51,223 bases of DNA. It comes from an uncultured Rhodopila sp. Lineage in GTDB: Bacteria; Pseudomonadota; Alphaproteobacteria; Acetobacterales; Acetobacteraceae. Under the pieces are notes generated by a model that made no database searches, was not told the DNA's origin, and worked only from the letters and a program-made list of their open reading frames with translations. Location of the stretch: positions 1-51,223 of the forward strand of contig NZ_CAIWTY010000030.1 of the NCBI RefSeq assembly GCF_903915725.1. Reading direction: 5' to 3'. This document shows, piece after piece, positions 29,211 through 38,356 of this stretch. A program made the translations under genes and the position numbers. Positions within the stretch are counted from its first letter, which is position 1. Each line of letters begins with the position of its first letter.

Positions 29211-29591
29211 TCAGACCGGTTCGACCGGCCAGCCGCCTTCGGCCAGTTCCTTGAATCCACCCAGATTGCGCACGTCCGTGAAACCCATATCGAGCAGGGT
29301 CTTTCCAGCCAAAGCCGATCGGCCACCGGAGGCGCAATACAGCAAAATCGGACGATCCCTGCGCAACGCCGGATCATAAGCCGGAACCGCCGGATCAGCA
29401 CGGAACTCAAGCATCCCGCGCGAAATCGCCAGCGCACCCTTGAGCTTCCCGCTGGCAGCCACCTCCGTCCCGTCACGCACATCGAGCACCAGCGCCCCGG
29501 CGTTCCGGAGCAGTTCGTCAGCCGCCGCGGGAGTAATCGCCGGAACCGCGGCGCGTGCCGCGGATATAAGATCTTTCACAGTCATGGACAT
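29211..29591 (-). CDS. Single-domain rhodanese sulfurtransferase
   Basis: The 126-residue cytoplasmic protein is one rhodanese domain with the active-site loop CASGGRSA, giving a persulfide-forming cysteine, and a preceding VLDVRDGTEVAASGK motif. ATG 29591 follows GAAAGGAAAAACC. It is the last gene of a minus-strand run that contains an ArsR repressor, a second rhodanese and an RND pump, so it probably takes part in sulfane-sulfur handling under persulfide control. Confidence 0.92.
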   Translation of the reverse strand: MSMTVKDLISAARAAVPAITPAAADELLRNAGALVLDVRDGTEVAASGKLKGALAISRGMLEFRADPAVPAYDPALRRDRPILLYCASGGRSALAGKTLLDMGFTDVRNLGGFKELAEGGWPVEPV

Positions 29592-29629
29592 GGTTTTTCC
29601 TTTCGAAACGAAATGCGACGCAAGCAAGA

Positions 29630-32600
29630 CTAAGCCCCGGCCTGCAATCCATCCGGATCGCGCAGCACCACATAAATCGCCGGAATGACCAACACCGTCA
29701 GCAGCGTCGAAGACGCCAGCCCGAACAGCAGCGAAATCGCCAGCCCCTGGAAGATCGGATCGGTCAGGATCGTCGCTGCCCCGATCATCGCCGACAACGC
29801 GGTCAGCAGTATCGGCTTGAACCGGACGGCGCCCGCCGCCAGCACAGCCTCTCGCAACGTCACGCCGGCCCGCGGCATGTGCCGGATGAAATCGATCAGC
29901 AGGATCGAGTTCCTCACGATGATCCCGGCCAATGCGATAAAGCCGATCATGGAGGTCGCCGTGAACGGCGCGTTGAACAGCCAATGGCCAAACACAATGC
30001 CGATCATGGTCAGCGGCACCGGCACGAGGACGAGCAGCGGCAGCTTGAAGCTGCCGAACTGCGCCACCACCAGGATGTAGATCCCCAGCAGCGCAACGCC
30101 GAATGCGCCGCCCATGTCGCGGAATGTGACATAGGTGATCTCCCACTCGCCGTCCCACAGCACCGACGGCTTCGATTCGTCCTCCGGCTGGCCGCGCAAC
30201 GCTATCTCCGGCCGCCCGAGCTTGCCCCAGTCATGCTCCGCAACCGCCCGGTTCACCGCGAGCATGCCGTATATCGGTGCCTCGAACCGGCCCGCCAGCT
30301 CGGCCATCACCATGTCGATGAAATGCCCGTCGCGGCGGAACAGCATCCGGCTGCCGGTTTCCGGTTTCGCCTGCACCACCTCGCCCAGTTCAACCACGCC
30401 GCGATTGCCGGGTAGGGCGTTGGCCGGCACCGGCGTGGAGGCCAACTGTTCGCTCCAGCTCAGGTCGCGCTTCGGCAGGCCCACGGTGATGTTCAGCGGA
30501 AACCGGTCCTCGCCGCGATAGGAGTAGCCGACGGGCACGCCGCCGAACAACGCCTGCACCGTGTCGTAGACGTCGTTCTGTTCGACGCCGAAGAATTCCA
30601 GGCGATCCTGGTCGATGGAGATGCGCAGACGCGGCCGGGCGTGGCCGTAGCTGTCATCGACATCGACGATGAACGGCACGCTACGGAACACGGTTTTCAA
30701 TTCCTCCGCGGTCGCCAGCCGCGTCGCTGCATCCGGTCCGTAGACCTCGGCCAGCAGCGTGGCCAGGACGGGCGGTCCCGGGGGCACTTCGACCACCTTT
30801 AGCACCGTGCCTTCGGGCAGCGTCGAGGCCGACAGCCGTTGCCGCAGATCGAGCGCGATGGCGTGGCTGCTGCGGCCGCGCACGTCCTTCGGCTGCAATT
30901 CCAGATGCAGCTCGCCCAGTTCGGGCGACTGGCGAAGGTAGTAATGGCGCACCAGGCCGTTGAAATCGAACGGCTGTGGCGTGCCGGCGTAAGCCTGGAC
31001 GGCGGTCACCTCCGGCAGTTCGCCCGCGATACGGTTGGCCGCGAACAACGCCTGTTCGGTTGCCTCCAGGCTGGTGCCTTCGGGCAGGTTGACCAGCAGC
31101 GTCAGCTCCGACTTGTTGTCGAACGGCAGCAGCTTGACGGTCACGGTCTCAAAATAGAATGCCGAGCATGCGGCGAGCGTGGCGCCGCCCACCAGCAGAA
31201 GAAACACCCACGCCGTCTTGCGGCGGCGGACCAGCGGCGTGGCGACGGCGCGATACAGCCGGCCGAGCGCGCCCTCGTCATGTCTGCCTCCGCCAGGGTG
31301 CGTATCCGGCCGGCTCGGCGCCAGCTTCAGCATCAGCCACGGCGCCACCACCATCGCCACGACGAACGAGATCAGCATCGCCGCCGAGGCATTCGCCGGT
31401 ATCGGCGCCATGTATGGCCCCATCAGCCCGGAGACGAACAGCATCGGCAACAGCGCCGCGACCACCGTCAGCGTGGCGATCACAGTCGGATTGCCGACCT
31501 CGGCCACCGCCTCGATCACCGCGGTGGAGCGGCTTCGGCCGTCGCGCATCGCCCAGTGGCGGGCGATGTTCTCGACCACCACGATGGCGTCGTCCACCAG
31601 GATGCCGATGGAGAAGATCAGTGCGAACAGGCTGACCCGGTTGATCGTGTAGCCCATCGTCTTGGAGGCGAACATCGTCAACAGGATCGTCGTCGGGATG
31701 ACCACCAGCGTGACCAGCCCCTCGCGCCAGCCGATAGAAACCGCGATCAGCACTACGATGGACACGGTCGCGAGACCCAGATGGAACAGCAGTTCGTTGG
31801 CCTTGTCGTTGGCCGTGGTGCCGTAGTCGCGCGTCACCCGCACCGTGACGTCGTCCGGCAGCAGCTTGCCTTGCAGCGCTGTCAGCCGCTCATGCACCGC
31901 CTGCGACATCACCACCGCGTTGGCGCCCGGCCGCTTGGCGAGGGCAAGGCTGACCGCCGGGGTACGCTGCCACGCGCCGCCCGCGTCGCGGGTGATGGCC
32001 CAGACCCGCGCGTCAACCGGACTAGCGCCGACAACGACGTTCGCCACGTCGCGCACATAGACCGGGCGGCCGTCGCGCGTGCCGACAAGCAGCAGGCCGA
32101 TATCGGGCACGCCGATCAGTGTCTGCCCGGTGGCGACCGTGCGCATCGTACCGGCGTCACGCACATTTCCGGCGACGAAGGAGCGGTTGGCGTCGCGCAC
32201 CTTGCCGACAAGCTGCTGCAAGGTGACGCCGAACAGTGCGAGCTTCTCGGGATCGGGCTGCACCCGGATCTCCTGCGGATCGCTGCCGGCGATTGTGGTG
32301 ATCCCCATATCGGGAATCTTGATCAGCTCGGTTTGCAGCTTCTGCGCCAACTGATCCAAATCCGCCTGCGACCAGCGATCGGCGGCGGCGGGCGTTGGCG
32401 ACAGCGTCAGCACCATCGCCGCAACGTCGTTGATGCCGCGCCCCACCACCAGCGGCGGGGGAATGCCGATGGGGATGCGATCCAGGTTGTTGCCGATCTT
32501 GTTGTTGACCCGCAGAACGGCGTCGTCCTCGTTGGTGCCGACGACGAAGCGCGCCGTGACCATCACGTGGTCGTCCTGCGTCTGGCTGTAGACGTGCTCG

Positions 32601-32845
32601 ACCCCCGGGATGGCGGTCAGGATGGTCTCCAGCGGCTTGGTCACCAGTTCCGCCGCGTCGGCGGCGCGCAACCCGTTGGCGGAGATCATCACGTCCACCA
32701 TCGGAACGTGGATCTGCGGATCCTCCTCACGCGGGATGGTCACCAGCGCGATCATGCCGACGGCCAGCGCCGCCAGCAGAAACAACGGCGTCAGCGGCGA
32801 GCGAAGCGTCGCGCGGGTCAGCCAGCCGGAGAGACCGAGCTTCAT
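29630..32845 (-). CDS. RND-family efflux permease
   Basis: This 1071-residue inner-membrane transporter has the RND layout: a first membrane helix, a large periplasmic domain (IPREEDPQIHVPMVDVMIS...), a helix bundle with the proton-relay pair in GILVDDAIVVVENIARHW, a second periplasmic domain and a final bundle (IVRNSILLIDFIRHM). It belongs to the HAE1/AcrB-like rather than the metal branch by these motifs. It overlaps the adaptor gene by 4 bp. Cargo is unknown. No outer-membrane TolC-type gene is adjacent. Confidence 0.94.
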   Translation of the reverse strand: MKLGLSGWLTRATLRSPLTPLFLLAALAVGMIALVTIPREEDPQIHVPMVDVMISANGLRAADAAELVTKPLETILTAIPGVEHVYSQTQDDHVMVTARFVVGTNEDDAVLRVNNKIGNNLDRIPIGIPPPLVVGRGINDVAAMVLTLSPTPAAADRWSQADLDQLAQKLQTELIKIPDMGITTIAGSDPQEIRVQPDPEKLALFGVTLQQLVGKVRDANRSFVAGNVRDAGTMRTVATGQTLIGVPDIGLLLVGTRDGRPVYVRDVANVVVGASPVDARVWAITRDAGGAWQRTPAVSLALAKRPGANAVVMSQAVHERLTALQGKLLPDDVTVRVTRDYGTTANDKANELLFHLGLATVSIVVLIAVSIGWREGLVTLVVIPTTILLTMFASKTMGYTINRVSLFALIFSIGILVDDAIVVVENIARHWAMRDGRSRSTAVIEAVAEVGNPTVIATLTVVAALLPMLFVSGLMGPYMAPIPANASAAMLISFVVAMVVAPWLMLKLAPSRPDTHPGGGRHDEGALGRLYRAVATPLVRRRKTAWVFLLLVGGATLAACSAFYFETVTVKLLPFDNKSELTLLVNLPEGTSLEATEQALFAANRIAGELPEVTAVQAYAGTPQPFDFNGLVRHYYLRQSPELGELHLELQPKDVRGRSSHAIALDLRQRLSASTLPEGTVLKVVEVPPGPPVLATLLAEVYGPDAATRLATAEELKTVFRSVPFIVDVDDSYGHARPRLRISIDQDRLEFFGVEQNDVYDTVQALFGGVPVGYSYRGEDRFPLNITVGLPKRDLSWSEQLASTPVPANALPGNRGVVELGEVVQAKPETGSRMLFRRDGHFIDMVMAELAGRFEAPIYGMLAVNRAVAEHDWGKLGRPEIALRGQPEDESKPSVLWDGEWEITYVTFRDMGGAFGVALLGIYILVVAQFGSFKLPLLVLVPVPLTMIGIVFGHWLFNAPFTATSMIGFIALAGIIVRNSILLIDFIRHMPRAGVTLREAVLAAGAVRFKPILLTALSAMIGAATILTDPIFQGLAISLLFGLASSTLLTVLVIPAIYVVLRDPDGLQAGA

Positions 32846-33828
32846 GACGCGGTCAGCACATCGCCGGACTGAAGGCCGGACAGGATTTCCACGCCGTCAG
32901 GCATATCCGGCGCCGGCATGTCGCGGCCGCGCTGCACCGGGATCTCCAGGGTTGCGCCATCGGCGGCGCGCCGGTTGACGTAGCTCAGGCCGAACCGGCT
33001 GTGGATCAGGGCGCCGGGTATGACGTAGCTCGGCCTGTCGCCGGCGGCGATCCAGACCCGGATGCGCTGGCCGACGAAATAGTGGCCGACGCCGGGGACC
33101 GAGGCATCGGCCAGCACGCGGCCGTCCTGGATCTGCGGATAGACCAGCACCACGGTGCCGAACACCGCGCCGCTCGCGCCGACATCGGCGCCATCCAGAC
33201 GCACCTTGTCGTTGACCTTCAGGAACCGGGCGTGACGCTCCGGCAGGCGCAGGCGCATGACGTAGTCGGCCTCGGCGACGCTGGCGACCGCATCTCCCGG
33301 CAGCACCACGCTGCCCTTGGTCACCGGCACCTGGAGGATGCGGCCGGCCCGTGGCGCGAGCACTGCCCCTTCGGTGACTTGCTGCACCACCACGCCGCGT
33401 TCGGCGATGCGCGCGGCGAGGGCGCTGTTGGCCACATCGACCGCGGTGCGCGCCTGGTCGAGCTGCTGGCGCGATCCCGCGCCGGTACGGGCCAGCGTGT
33501 CGGCGCGGGCAAGGTCCACCTGTCCCTGCGCGAGTTGCGCCCGCAGACCGGCGATCTGCGCATCGAGCGAACGGATCTGGATTTGCAGTTTGTCGTCGCC
33601 GACGAGCGCCAGCACCTGGCCCTGCATCACCTCGTCGCCGTCTTGCACGTTCAGGTCCACGACAGTGCCGCCAATGCGGGCGCGCGCCGGCACGACATTG
33701 CGGCTTTCCACCGTGGCGAAGACGGCCTTCTCATCCGCCAGCGGACGCAATGCGACTGTAAATGGCGTTTGCGCGCACGCCGGGGCGGTCGCCGCGGCGA
33801 GCGCGGCAACAAACCAGATCTTGTGCAT
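32842..33828 (-). CDS. RND pump periplasmic adaptor (membrane fusion protein)
   Basis: The 328-residue protein has a signal peptide (MHKIWFVAALAAATAPACAQ), a split lipoyl domain (GGTVVDLNVQDGDEVMQGQ and VLAPRAGRILQVPVTKGSVV) around a helical hairpin, then barrel and membrane-proximal domains. ATG 33828 follows ACGGAGACGTCC. It is joined to the permease by a four-base stop/start overlap, indicating translational coupling, and lies 11 bp after the second rhodanese gene. Confidence 0.93.
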   Translation of the reverse strand: MHKIWFVAALAAATAPACAQTPFTVALRPLADEKAVFATVESRNVVPARARIGGTVVDLNVQDGDEVMQGQVLALVGDDKLQIQIRSLDAQIAGLRAQLAQGQVDLARADTLARTGAGSRQQLDQARTAVDVANSALAARIAERGVVVQQVTEGAVLAPRAGRILQVPVTKGSVVLPGDAVASVAEADYVMRLRLPERHARFLKVNDKVRLDGADVGASGAVFGTVVLVYPQIQDGRVLADASVPGVGHYFVGQRIRVWIAAGDRPSYVIPGALIHSRFGLSYVNRRAADGATLEIPVQRGRDMPAPDMPDGVEILSGLQSGDVLTAS

Positions 33829-33839
33829 GGACGTCTCCG

Positions 33840-34178
33840 TTAGCGGGCCGTGGGCAATCCCGCGGCTTTCCAGGCCATCAGTCCGCCGCGCATGTGCGAC
33901 GTGACCGCCACGCCGGCCTGACGGCATTTCGTCAGTGCCATCGCAGACCGTTTGCCGCTGAGGCAGGACAGCACCACCTCGCCCTTCGGCAGCGCTGCCG
34001 GATCGAACTGCGAGAGCGGCATGGAGACAGCGCCCGGTATGCGTTCGGCGGCGATCTCGTTCGGCTCGCGCACATCCACCAGGACGATCTCGCCGCAGCC
34101 CATGCGGGCGCTGACCTCGGCCGGTTCGAGTTCAATCGGGCCGGATTGGGTCGCGGCGGTCTTTTTCCAGAACATCAT
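33840..34178 (-). CDS. Rhodanese domain protein (YgaP-like catalytic half)
   Basis: This is a 112-residue single rhodanese domain with loop CLSGKRSA and IVLVDVREPNEIAAERIPGA. Its ATG overlaps the stop of the ArsR gene (CTATGATG), so the two are co-translated. In E. coli YgaP the rhodanese domain is fused to a two-helix membrane part; here that membrane part is encoded separately and divergently at 34645-34848. A role in persulfide transfer or sensing with the adjacent repressor is likely. Confidence 0.9.
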   Translation of the reverse strand: MMFWKKTAATQSGPIELEPAEVSARMGCGEIVLVDVREPNEIAAERIPGAVSMPLSQFDPAALPKGEVVLSCLSGKRSAMALTKCRQAGVAVTSHMRGGLMAWKAAGLPTAR

Positions 34179-34534
34179 AGGTCTCCGTCGGTATTGGCTC
34201 CAGGCGGCGGTATCGTCTGGCCGCAGATCGGATCGGGCGAGCAGTAGATCGCAAACAGCGTTTCCAGCACCCGCTTCGCCGGGCAGGAGGCGATAGTATA
34301 GTAGATTGTCTGGGCGTCCCGCCGCGCCTGCACCAGGCCGTCCTTGCGCAGCAGCGCGAGGTGCTGGGAGACGGTCGAATCGCGCGCCTTGAGGAACGCG
34401 GCGAGGTCGCCGACAGAGCGTTCGCCATCGACGAGTTGGCACAGAATCAAAAGGCGATGGCGGTTGGCGAGCGACTTGAGAAGCTCACTTGCCTTGTCCG
34501 CCGCCGCCTCCATAACGTCAGGCTGTATTTTCAT
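34175..34534 (-). CDS. ArsR-family repressor of BigR/SqrR (persulfide-sensing) type
   Basis: The 119-residue protein has the ArsR winged helix (LANRHRLLILCQLVDGERSV, then STVSQHLALLRKDGLVQARR). Counted from ATG 34534, cysteines fall at 32 and 98, a separation of 66 residues equal to Cys41/Cys107 of SqrR, which form a tetrasulfide bridge in response to sulfide. The metal-binding ELCVCDL box of classical ArsR is absent. It heads the minus-strand operon ArsR-rhodanese-adaptor-RND-rhodanese. A TTG at 34570 could extend it but lies in the promoter. Confidence 0.9.
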   Translation of the reverse strand: MKIQPDVMEAAADKASELLKSLANRHRLLILCQLVDGERSVGDLAAFLKARDSTVSQHLALLRKDGLVQARRDAQTIYYTIASCPAKRVLETLFAIYCSPDPICGQTIPPPGANTDGDL

Positions 34535-34541
34535 GCTTGCG

Positions 34542-34570
34542 CATATACGCAACTCCGAATATACAGTCAA
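34542..34570 (-). promoter_or_regulatory. Sigma-70 promoter and likely operator of the ArsR operon
   Basis: On the minus strand TTGACT (34570-34565), a 17-base spacer and TATATG (34547-34542) form a good promoter. A direct repeat GTATAT-N10-GTATAT covers spacer and -10, a plausible repressor site. Transcription would begin at or within a base or two of the ATG at 34534, so the message may be leaderless. Confidence 0.6.
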
Positions 34571-34644
34571 GCCATAGCCGCACCAAAGGGCTCAACTGCA
34601 GCGCGCGAGACGCTCCGGCCGCCGCCGGCATCAAGGAGACAGCC

Positions 34645-34848
34645 ATGACCATCGACAACGCGGTGCTGAGCTTCGCCGGAGCGGTCGTGCTGAGCGGCCT
34701 TGCGCTCAGCTGGTTGGTCAGTCCGTGGTGGCTGCTGCTGACCGCCTTTGCCGGCCTGAACATGCTGCAGGCGGGTTTCACCGGGTTCTGCCCGGCGGCG
34801 ATGATTTTGCGGCGGCTCGGGCTGAAGCCCGGCTGCGCCTTCAACTGA
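34645..34848 (+). CDS. DUF2892 (YgaP-type) inner-membrane protein
   Basis: The 67-residue protein has two hydrophobic helices (LSFAGAVVLSGLALSWLV and WWLLLTAFAGLNMLQAGFTG) and the DUF2892 ending FCPAAMILRRLGLKPGC. In YgaP this module follows a rhodanese domain; here it is free-standing, divergent from a rhodanese/ArsR operon. ATG 34645 follows AAGGAGACAGCC. It likely docks or exports sulfur species at the membrane, inferred from YgaP. Confidence 0.85.
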   Translation: MTIDNAVLSFAGAVVLSGLALSWLVSPWWLLLTAFAGLNMLQAGFTGFCPAAMILRRLGLKPGCAFN

Positions 34849-34867
34849 TCCAATCAGGAGCTTTCAC

Positions 34868-35041
34868 ATGACAAAGAATATCGGCTCGCTCGACCGCCTG
34901 GCCCGCGCCGCCCTCGGCATCGCCCTCATTGCCTGGGCCCTGCTCGGCGGCCCCGTCTGGGCCTGGATCGGCCTGGTGCCGCTGCTGACCGCGGGTCTCT
35001 CGTTCTGCCCGGTTTACACGCTGTTCGGCCTGCGTACCTGA
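34868..35041 (+). CDS. Second DUF2892-family small membrane protein
   Basis: This 57-residue protein reads MTKNIGSLDRLARAALGIAL, then two short hydrophobic stretches and SFCPVYTLFGLRT, the standard DUF2892 pattern with one cysteine near the end. ATG 34868 follows CAGGAGCTTTCAC, 19 bp after the previous DUF2892 gene. The pair precedes AhpD-like and sulfurtransferase genes on the same strand. Confidence 0.85.
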   Translation: MTKNIGSLDRLARAALGIALIAWALLGGPVWAWIGLVPLLTAGLSFCPVYTLFGLRT

Positions 35042-35054
35042 CCGGAGAAGTTCC

Positions 35055-35414
35055 ATGTTGAAAGATTGGGGCGCGATGACGCGCGACTACTCGGCGCAAC
35101 TGCGCGACGTGCGCGCCGGGATACCCGATGTGATGAAGGGTTTCTCGGCCACCGCGCAGGCGGCGCTGAAGGCCAATGCGCTGGACACCAAAACGAAGGA
35201 ACTGCTGGCGCTGGGGATCGCCGTGGCGACCCGCTGCGATCCGTGTATCGCCTTCCACGCGGAAGCCGCGGTTAAGCAGGGCGCCTCGCGGGAGGAGGTG
35301 CTCGAAACCGTCGGCCTGGCGATCTACATGGGCGCGGGTCCGAGCGTGATGTATGCGGCGAAGGCTTTGGAAGCCTTCGACCAGTTTGCCCCGCCGCCGC
35401 CGAAGGCCGCGTGA
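35055..35414 (+). CDS. AhpD-like carboxymuconolactone decarboxylase family protein
   Basis: The 119-residue protein carries the AhpD active-site motif CDPCIAFHAEAAVKQG with two cysteines and the downstream histidine, so a thiol peroxidase/reductase or disulfide function is expected rather than lactone decarboxylation. ATG 35055 has CGGAGAAGTTCC. Its stop overlaps the next start (TGATG), which couples it to the secreted sulfurtransferase gene. Confidence 0.88.
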   Translation: MLKDWGAMTRDYSAQLRDVRAGIPDVMKGFSATAQAALKANALDTKTKELLALGIAVATRCDPCIAFHAEAAVKQGASREEVLETVGLAIYMGAGPSVMYAAKALEAFDQFAPPPPKAA

Positions 35415-36298
35415 TGCATCGCGTATCGCGCCGGGCGGCGACGTTCGGCCTGGTGTCCGCGTTCGGTCTGGCTGGCGTTTTCGCCGCCAGCCCGGCCGCA
35501 GCGGCGGAGCCTTTGGTGCAGGCGGCCTGGCTTGCCGCGCAACTCGGCAATCCGCATGTGGTGGTGCTCGATATCCGTCCGGACGCTGCTTACCGGGCCG
35601 GTCATATTCCCGGTGCGGTTTCGGCCGACTACCAGGCGACCGGGTGGACCGTCCCCAGCCCGAGCGGCGCGGCCGCCGCGTTGCCGCCGGTTGACCGGAT
35701 CGCTGCGGTTATCGGCGGATTGGGCGTGGGCGATGCCGATACAGCGGTCATCGTCGGCGACGACTTCGCCGGCACAGCGCGGGTCTACTGGACTTTCAAA
35801 GTGCTGGGCCACGCGCAGGTCGCGCTGCTCGACGGCGGCTGGAAAGCCTGGACCGGGGCGGTGGAGACCGGTCCAGCGGTGCGCAAGCCGGCGGCGTTCA
35901 CGGCGCACTACGACCCGGGTGTGCGCGCGCTGCTGCCGGAGGTAACCGCAGCGGTCGCCAATGGTCATGCTCCGCTGGTGGACGCGCGTCCGTTGTCGAG
36001 CTGGAGCGGCGCGGCCCAGTCACCGGTGGTGCGGGCCGCGGGACATATCCCGGGCGCGGTTTCGATCGATCAGAACGGGACGCGGACCGCGGACGGGCGG
36101 CTGAAATCGGCAGACGCACTGGCGGCGCTGTTCGCCCCGGCGGGTGACAAACCGGCGATCGTTTACTGCAACACCGGCCACGCCGCGGCGGCCGACTGGT
36201 TCGTGCTGTCGGAGGTTCTGCACCGCCCGGGCACGAAACTCTACGACGGATCGATGTCGGAATGGACAGCCGAACCGTCCCGGCCCGTCGAGAGATAG
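35414..36298 (+). CDS. Exported tandem-domain thiosulfate sulfurtransferase
   Basis: This 294-residue protein has a signal sequence with a twin arginine (SRRAATFGLVSAFGLAG) ending near PAAAAEP, so it is probably exported, perhaps by Tat. Two rhodanese domains follow. The first has VVVLDIRPDAAYRAGHIPGA but no catalytic cysteine; the second has the active loop CNTGHAAA and the family ending SMSEW. It would move sulfane sulfur in the periplasm. It closes a plus-strand group with DUF2892 and AhpD-like genes, divergent from the BigR/SqrR-like operon. Confidence 0.9.
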   Translation: MHRVSRRAATFGLVSAFGLAGVFAASPAAAAEPLVQAAWLAAQLGNPHVVVLDIRPDAAYRAGHIPGAVSADYQATGWTVPSPSGAAAALPPVDRIAAVIGGLGVGDADTAVIVGDDFAGTARVYWTFKVLGHAQVALLDGGWKAWTGAVETGPAVRKPAAFTAHYDPGVRALLPEVTAAVANGHAPLVDARPLSSWSGAAQSPVVRAAGHIPGAVSIDQNGTRTADGRLKSADALAALFAPAGDKPAIVYCNTGHAAAADWFVLSEVLHRPGTKLYDGSMSEWTAEPSRPVER

Positions 36299-36306
36299 TT
36301 ACGACA

Positions 36307-37194
36307 TCATCCCGGTACCTGCCGGATCATGTCGATCAGCGCCGCCGCCGCCGTCGAGCGGTGGCGGTCGCCGTGCCGCAGCAGAGTGAAGCTGCGATCG
36401 GGAAAAGCAAAGTTCAGTTCAACCAGCGCGCGCGAGGCGATGCCGCTCCGTGCCACCAGAGACGAAATCACGGTCGCGCCGGCACCGGCCTCCACGGCCG
36501 CCCGCACCGCCTCGTTCGATGGCAGCTCCATGGTCACGTTCAGGGCGGCCGGATCGATGCCGAAGCGCGCCAGGGCCTCCTCGAACATCTGCCTGGTGCC
36601 CGAACCGGGCTCCCGCAGCACCCAATCCAGGCCGGCGAGGTCCCGGGCTTCAAGCGCCGTCCTCCCCGCCAGAGCATGATCCGGGCTCGCCACCAGCACC
36701 AGCCCATCGGCCGCGACCGGGATTTGCACCAGCAGAGGGTCGCTGACGGTGCCCTCGACAAACCCCAAATCGGCGGCGCCCTCCAGCACGGCGCGGGCGA
36801 CCTGCGCCGAGTTGCCGATGACCAAAGCGAGCGTGACCTGCGGCCAGGCCTGCCGGAAGCGATGCATCAGCGGCGGCAGCCAGTAACCTGCGATGGTCTG
36901 GCTGGCATGCAGGCTCAGATGGCCGCGCCGCAGCCCTTGCAGATCGTCCAGCACCTGCCCCGCCTGTCCGAGCCGCGCCAGCACCGCTTTCGCTTCCGGC
37001 AGCAGATGGCGCCCTGCCTCGGTCAACGCGACGCCGCGGCCGATGCGGTCGAACAGCCGCGTGTCCAGGCTGGCCTCCAGCGCGGCGATCGCCGAACTCG
37101 CAGCGGGTTGGGTCATGTTGAGCGCCGCCGCCGCGCGCGTCACATGCAGGCGCTCGGCGACGGCGACGAAAAGGCGAAGCTGATCCAGCGTCAT
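36307..37194 (-). CDS. LysR-family transcriptional regulator
   Basis: The 295-residue protein has an N-terminal winged helix (LRLFVAVAERLHVTRAAAAL, NMTQPAASSAIAALE) and a substrate-binding domain (LPPLMHRFRQAWPQVTLALV, REPGSGTRQMFEEAL). The second resembles regulators of the CysB/CbbR/YeiE group that bind small anions or metabolites. Its gene starts within the last bases of the upstream yeiH-type gene's neighbourhood (6 bp apart), so it likely controls that transporter, as YeiE/YeiH pair in enterobacteria. Confidence 0.92.
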   Translation of the reverse strand: MTLDQLRLFVAVAERLHVTRAAAALNMTQPAASSAIAALEASLDTRLFDRIGRGVALTEAGRHLLPEAKAVLARLGQAGQVLDDLQGLRRGHLSLHASQTIAGYWLPPLMHRFRQAWPQVTLALVIGNSAQVARAVLEGAADLGFVEGTVSDPLLVQIPVAADGLVLVASPDHALAGRTALEARDLAGLDWVLREPGSGTRQMFEEALARFGIDPAALNVTMELPSNEAVRAAVEAGAGATVISSLVARSGIASRALVELNFAFPDRSFTLLRHGDRHRSTAAAALIDMIRQVPG

Positions 37195-37200
37195 GCCGGA

Positions 37201-38241
37201 TCAATACACCAGTTCGACCAACGCGAGGCTGAACCCGGAAATGAACACCCAGGACGCGGCGCCGAGCGCCAGCGGCCGCAATCCGCGGGCGCGCAGCTTG
37301 CGAATATCGGTCTCCAGCCCCATCGCGGCCAGCGCGACGGTCAGCAGGAAGGTGGTGACGGGCACCAGCACCTGCTTCGCCTCCACCGGCACGACGCCCA
37401 GGCTGTTGACGCCGATCAGCGCGATGAAGCCGAACACGAACCAGGGCAGCGGCGCCCGCGCCTCAACATGGTCCCGGCCGCGGCGCGCCGCGACGAACCC
37501 GAGGCATAGCACCAGCGGGGCCAGCAGCATGACACGGCTGAGCTTGGCGATGGTGCCGAACTCTCCGGCGTCGCGTCCGTCCTGGAAGGCGGCGGCGACG
37601 ACCTGGGCGACTTCATGGATCGAAGCGCCGCTCCAGAGCCCGAAATGATGTGCGTCGAGATGCAGCAGCCCCGGCAGCGCGGGATAGAGAAACATCGACA
37701 GCGAGCCGAACACCGTGACGCAGGCGACCGCATAGGCGACATCCTCGTCCGCGGCGCGGGTGACCGTGTTGGTCGCGATGACGGCCGAGGCGCCGCAGAT
37801 CGCGGTTCCGGCGGCGATCAGCTCGGCCAGCCCGCGCTCCACCCCGAACAGGCGGCCCAGCGCCTTGGTGACGAGGAAGGTGCTCAGCAGCGTGAAGACA
37901 ATGATAGCCATCCCGGTCGCGCCGACGGCCGCCACCTGCTGCGCCGTCAGTTGCAAACCGAGCAGGACGATGGCGAGCCGCAATAGACGTTTCAGGCTGA
38001 ACACCACTCCGGCGCGCGCCCGGACGGGTGTGCCGATGGTGTTGTGCAGCGCCATGCCAAGCAGGATGGCGATGATCATCGGGCTGAAGTTGCTCAGCCC
38101 GGGGATGCGCCTGATGCCATACGCGGCGCCTGCTATGGCGCAGGTCAGTGCCAGTCCGGGCAGAACATTCGGCGCCCGGGGCAGCGTGACGGTCGGCGGC
38201 CGGATGGCCAGGTGGGGCAGGATGGCGGTGGGCTGAGACAT
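37201..38241 (-). CDS. YeiH-family putative sulfate/anion exporter
   Basis: The 346-residue membrane protein of the YeiH (PF03601) family has about ten hydrophobic segments. Signature sequences are [57 protein letters not shown] and [15 protein letters not shown]. Family members are annotated as sulfate exporters, some linked to sulfonate breakdown; direct proof is thin. ATG 38241 follows GGGAGCGCTCGC. Located first in a two-gene unit with the LysR regulator, beside rhodanese genes, so a role in sulfur oxyanion release fits. Confidence 0.9.
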   Translation of the reverse strand: MSQPTAILPHLAIRPPTVTLPRAPNVLPGLALTCAIAGAAYGIRRIPGLSNFSPMIIAILLGMALHNTIGTPVRARAGVVFSLKRLLRLAIVLLGLQLTAQQVAAVGATGMAIIVFTLLSTFLVTKALGRLFGVERGLAELIAAGTAICGASAVIATNTVTRAADEDVAYAVACVTVFGSLSMFLYPALPGLLHLDAHHFGLWSGASIHEVAQVVAAAFQDGRDAGEFGTIAKLSRVMLLAPLVLCLGFVAARRGRDHVEARAPLPWFVFGFIALIGVNSLGVVPVEAKQVLVPVTTFLLTVALAAMGLETDIRKLRARGLRPLALGAASWVFISGFSLALVELVY

Positions 38242-38356
38242 GCGAGCGCTCCCGAGGAGAATGCCGGGAAAGTCCGCTTTCAGCTTTCATTTATCCAACG
38301 CATGCGTTCAATTGATTTGATCGAGTTTGCTTATGAGTCTCGCCGCGTGTGAGCTG

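Noticed and set aside
30839..32872. Long plus-strand frame of 677 codons opposite the RND permease
   Set aside because: It is rich in His, Arg and Gln with no domain, typical of an antisense shadow of a high-GC gene; the RND frame is unambiguous.
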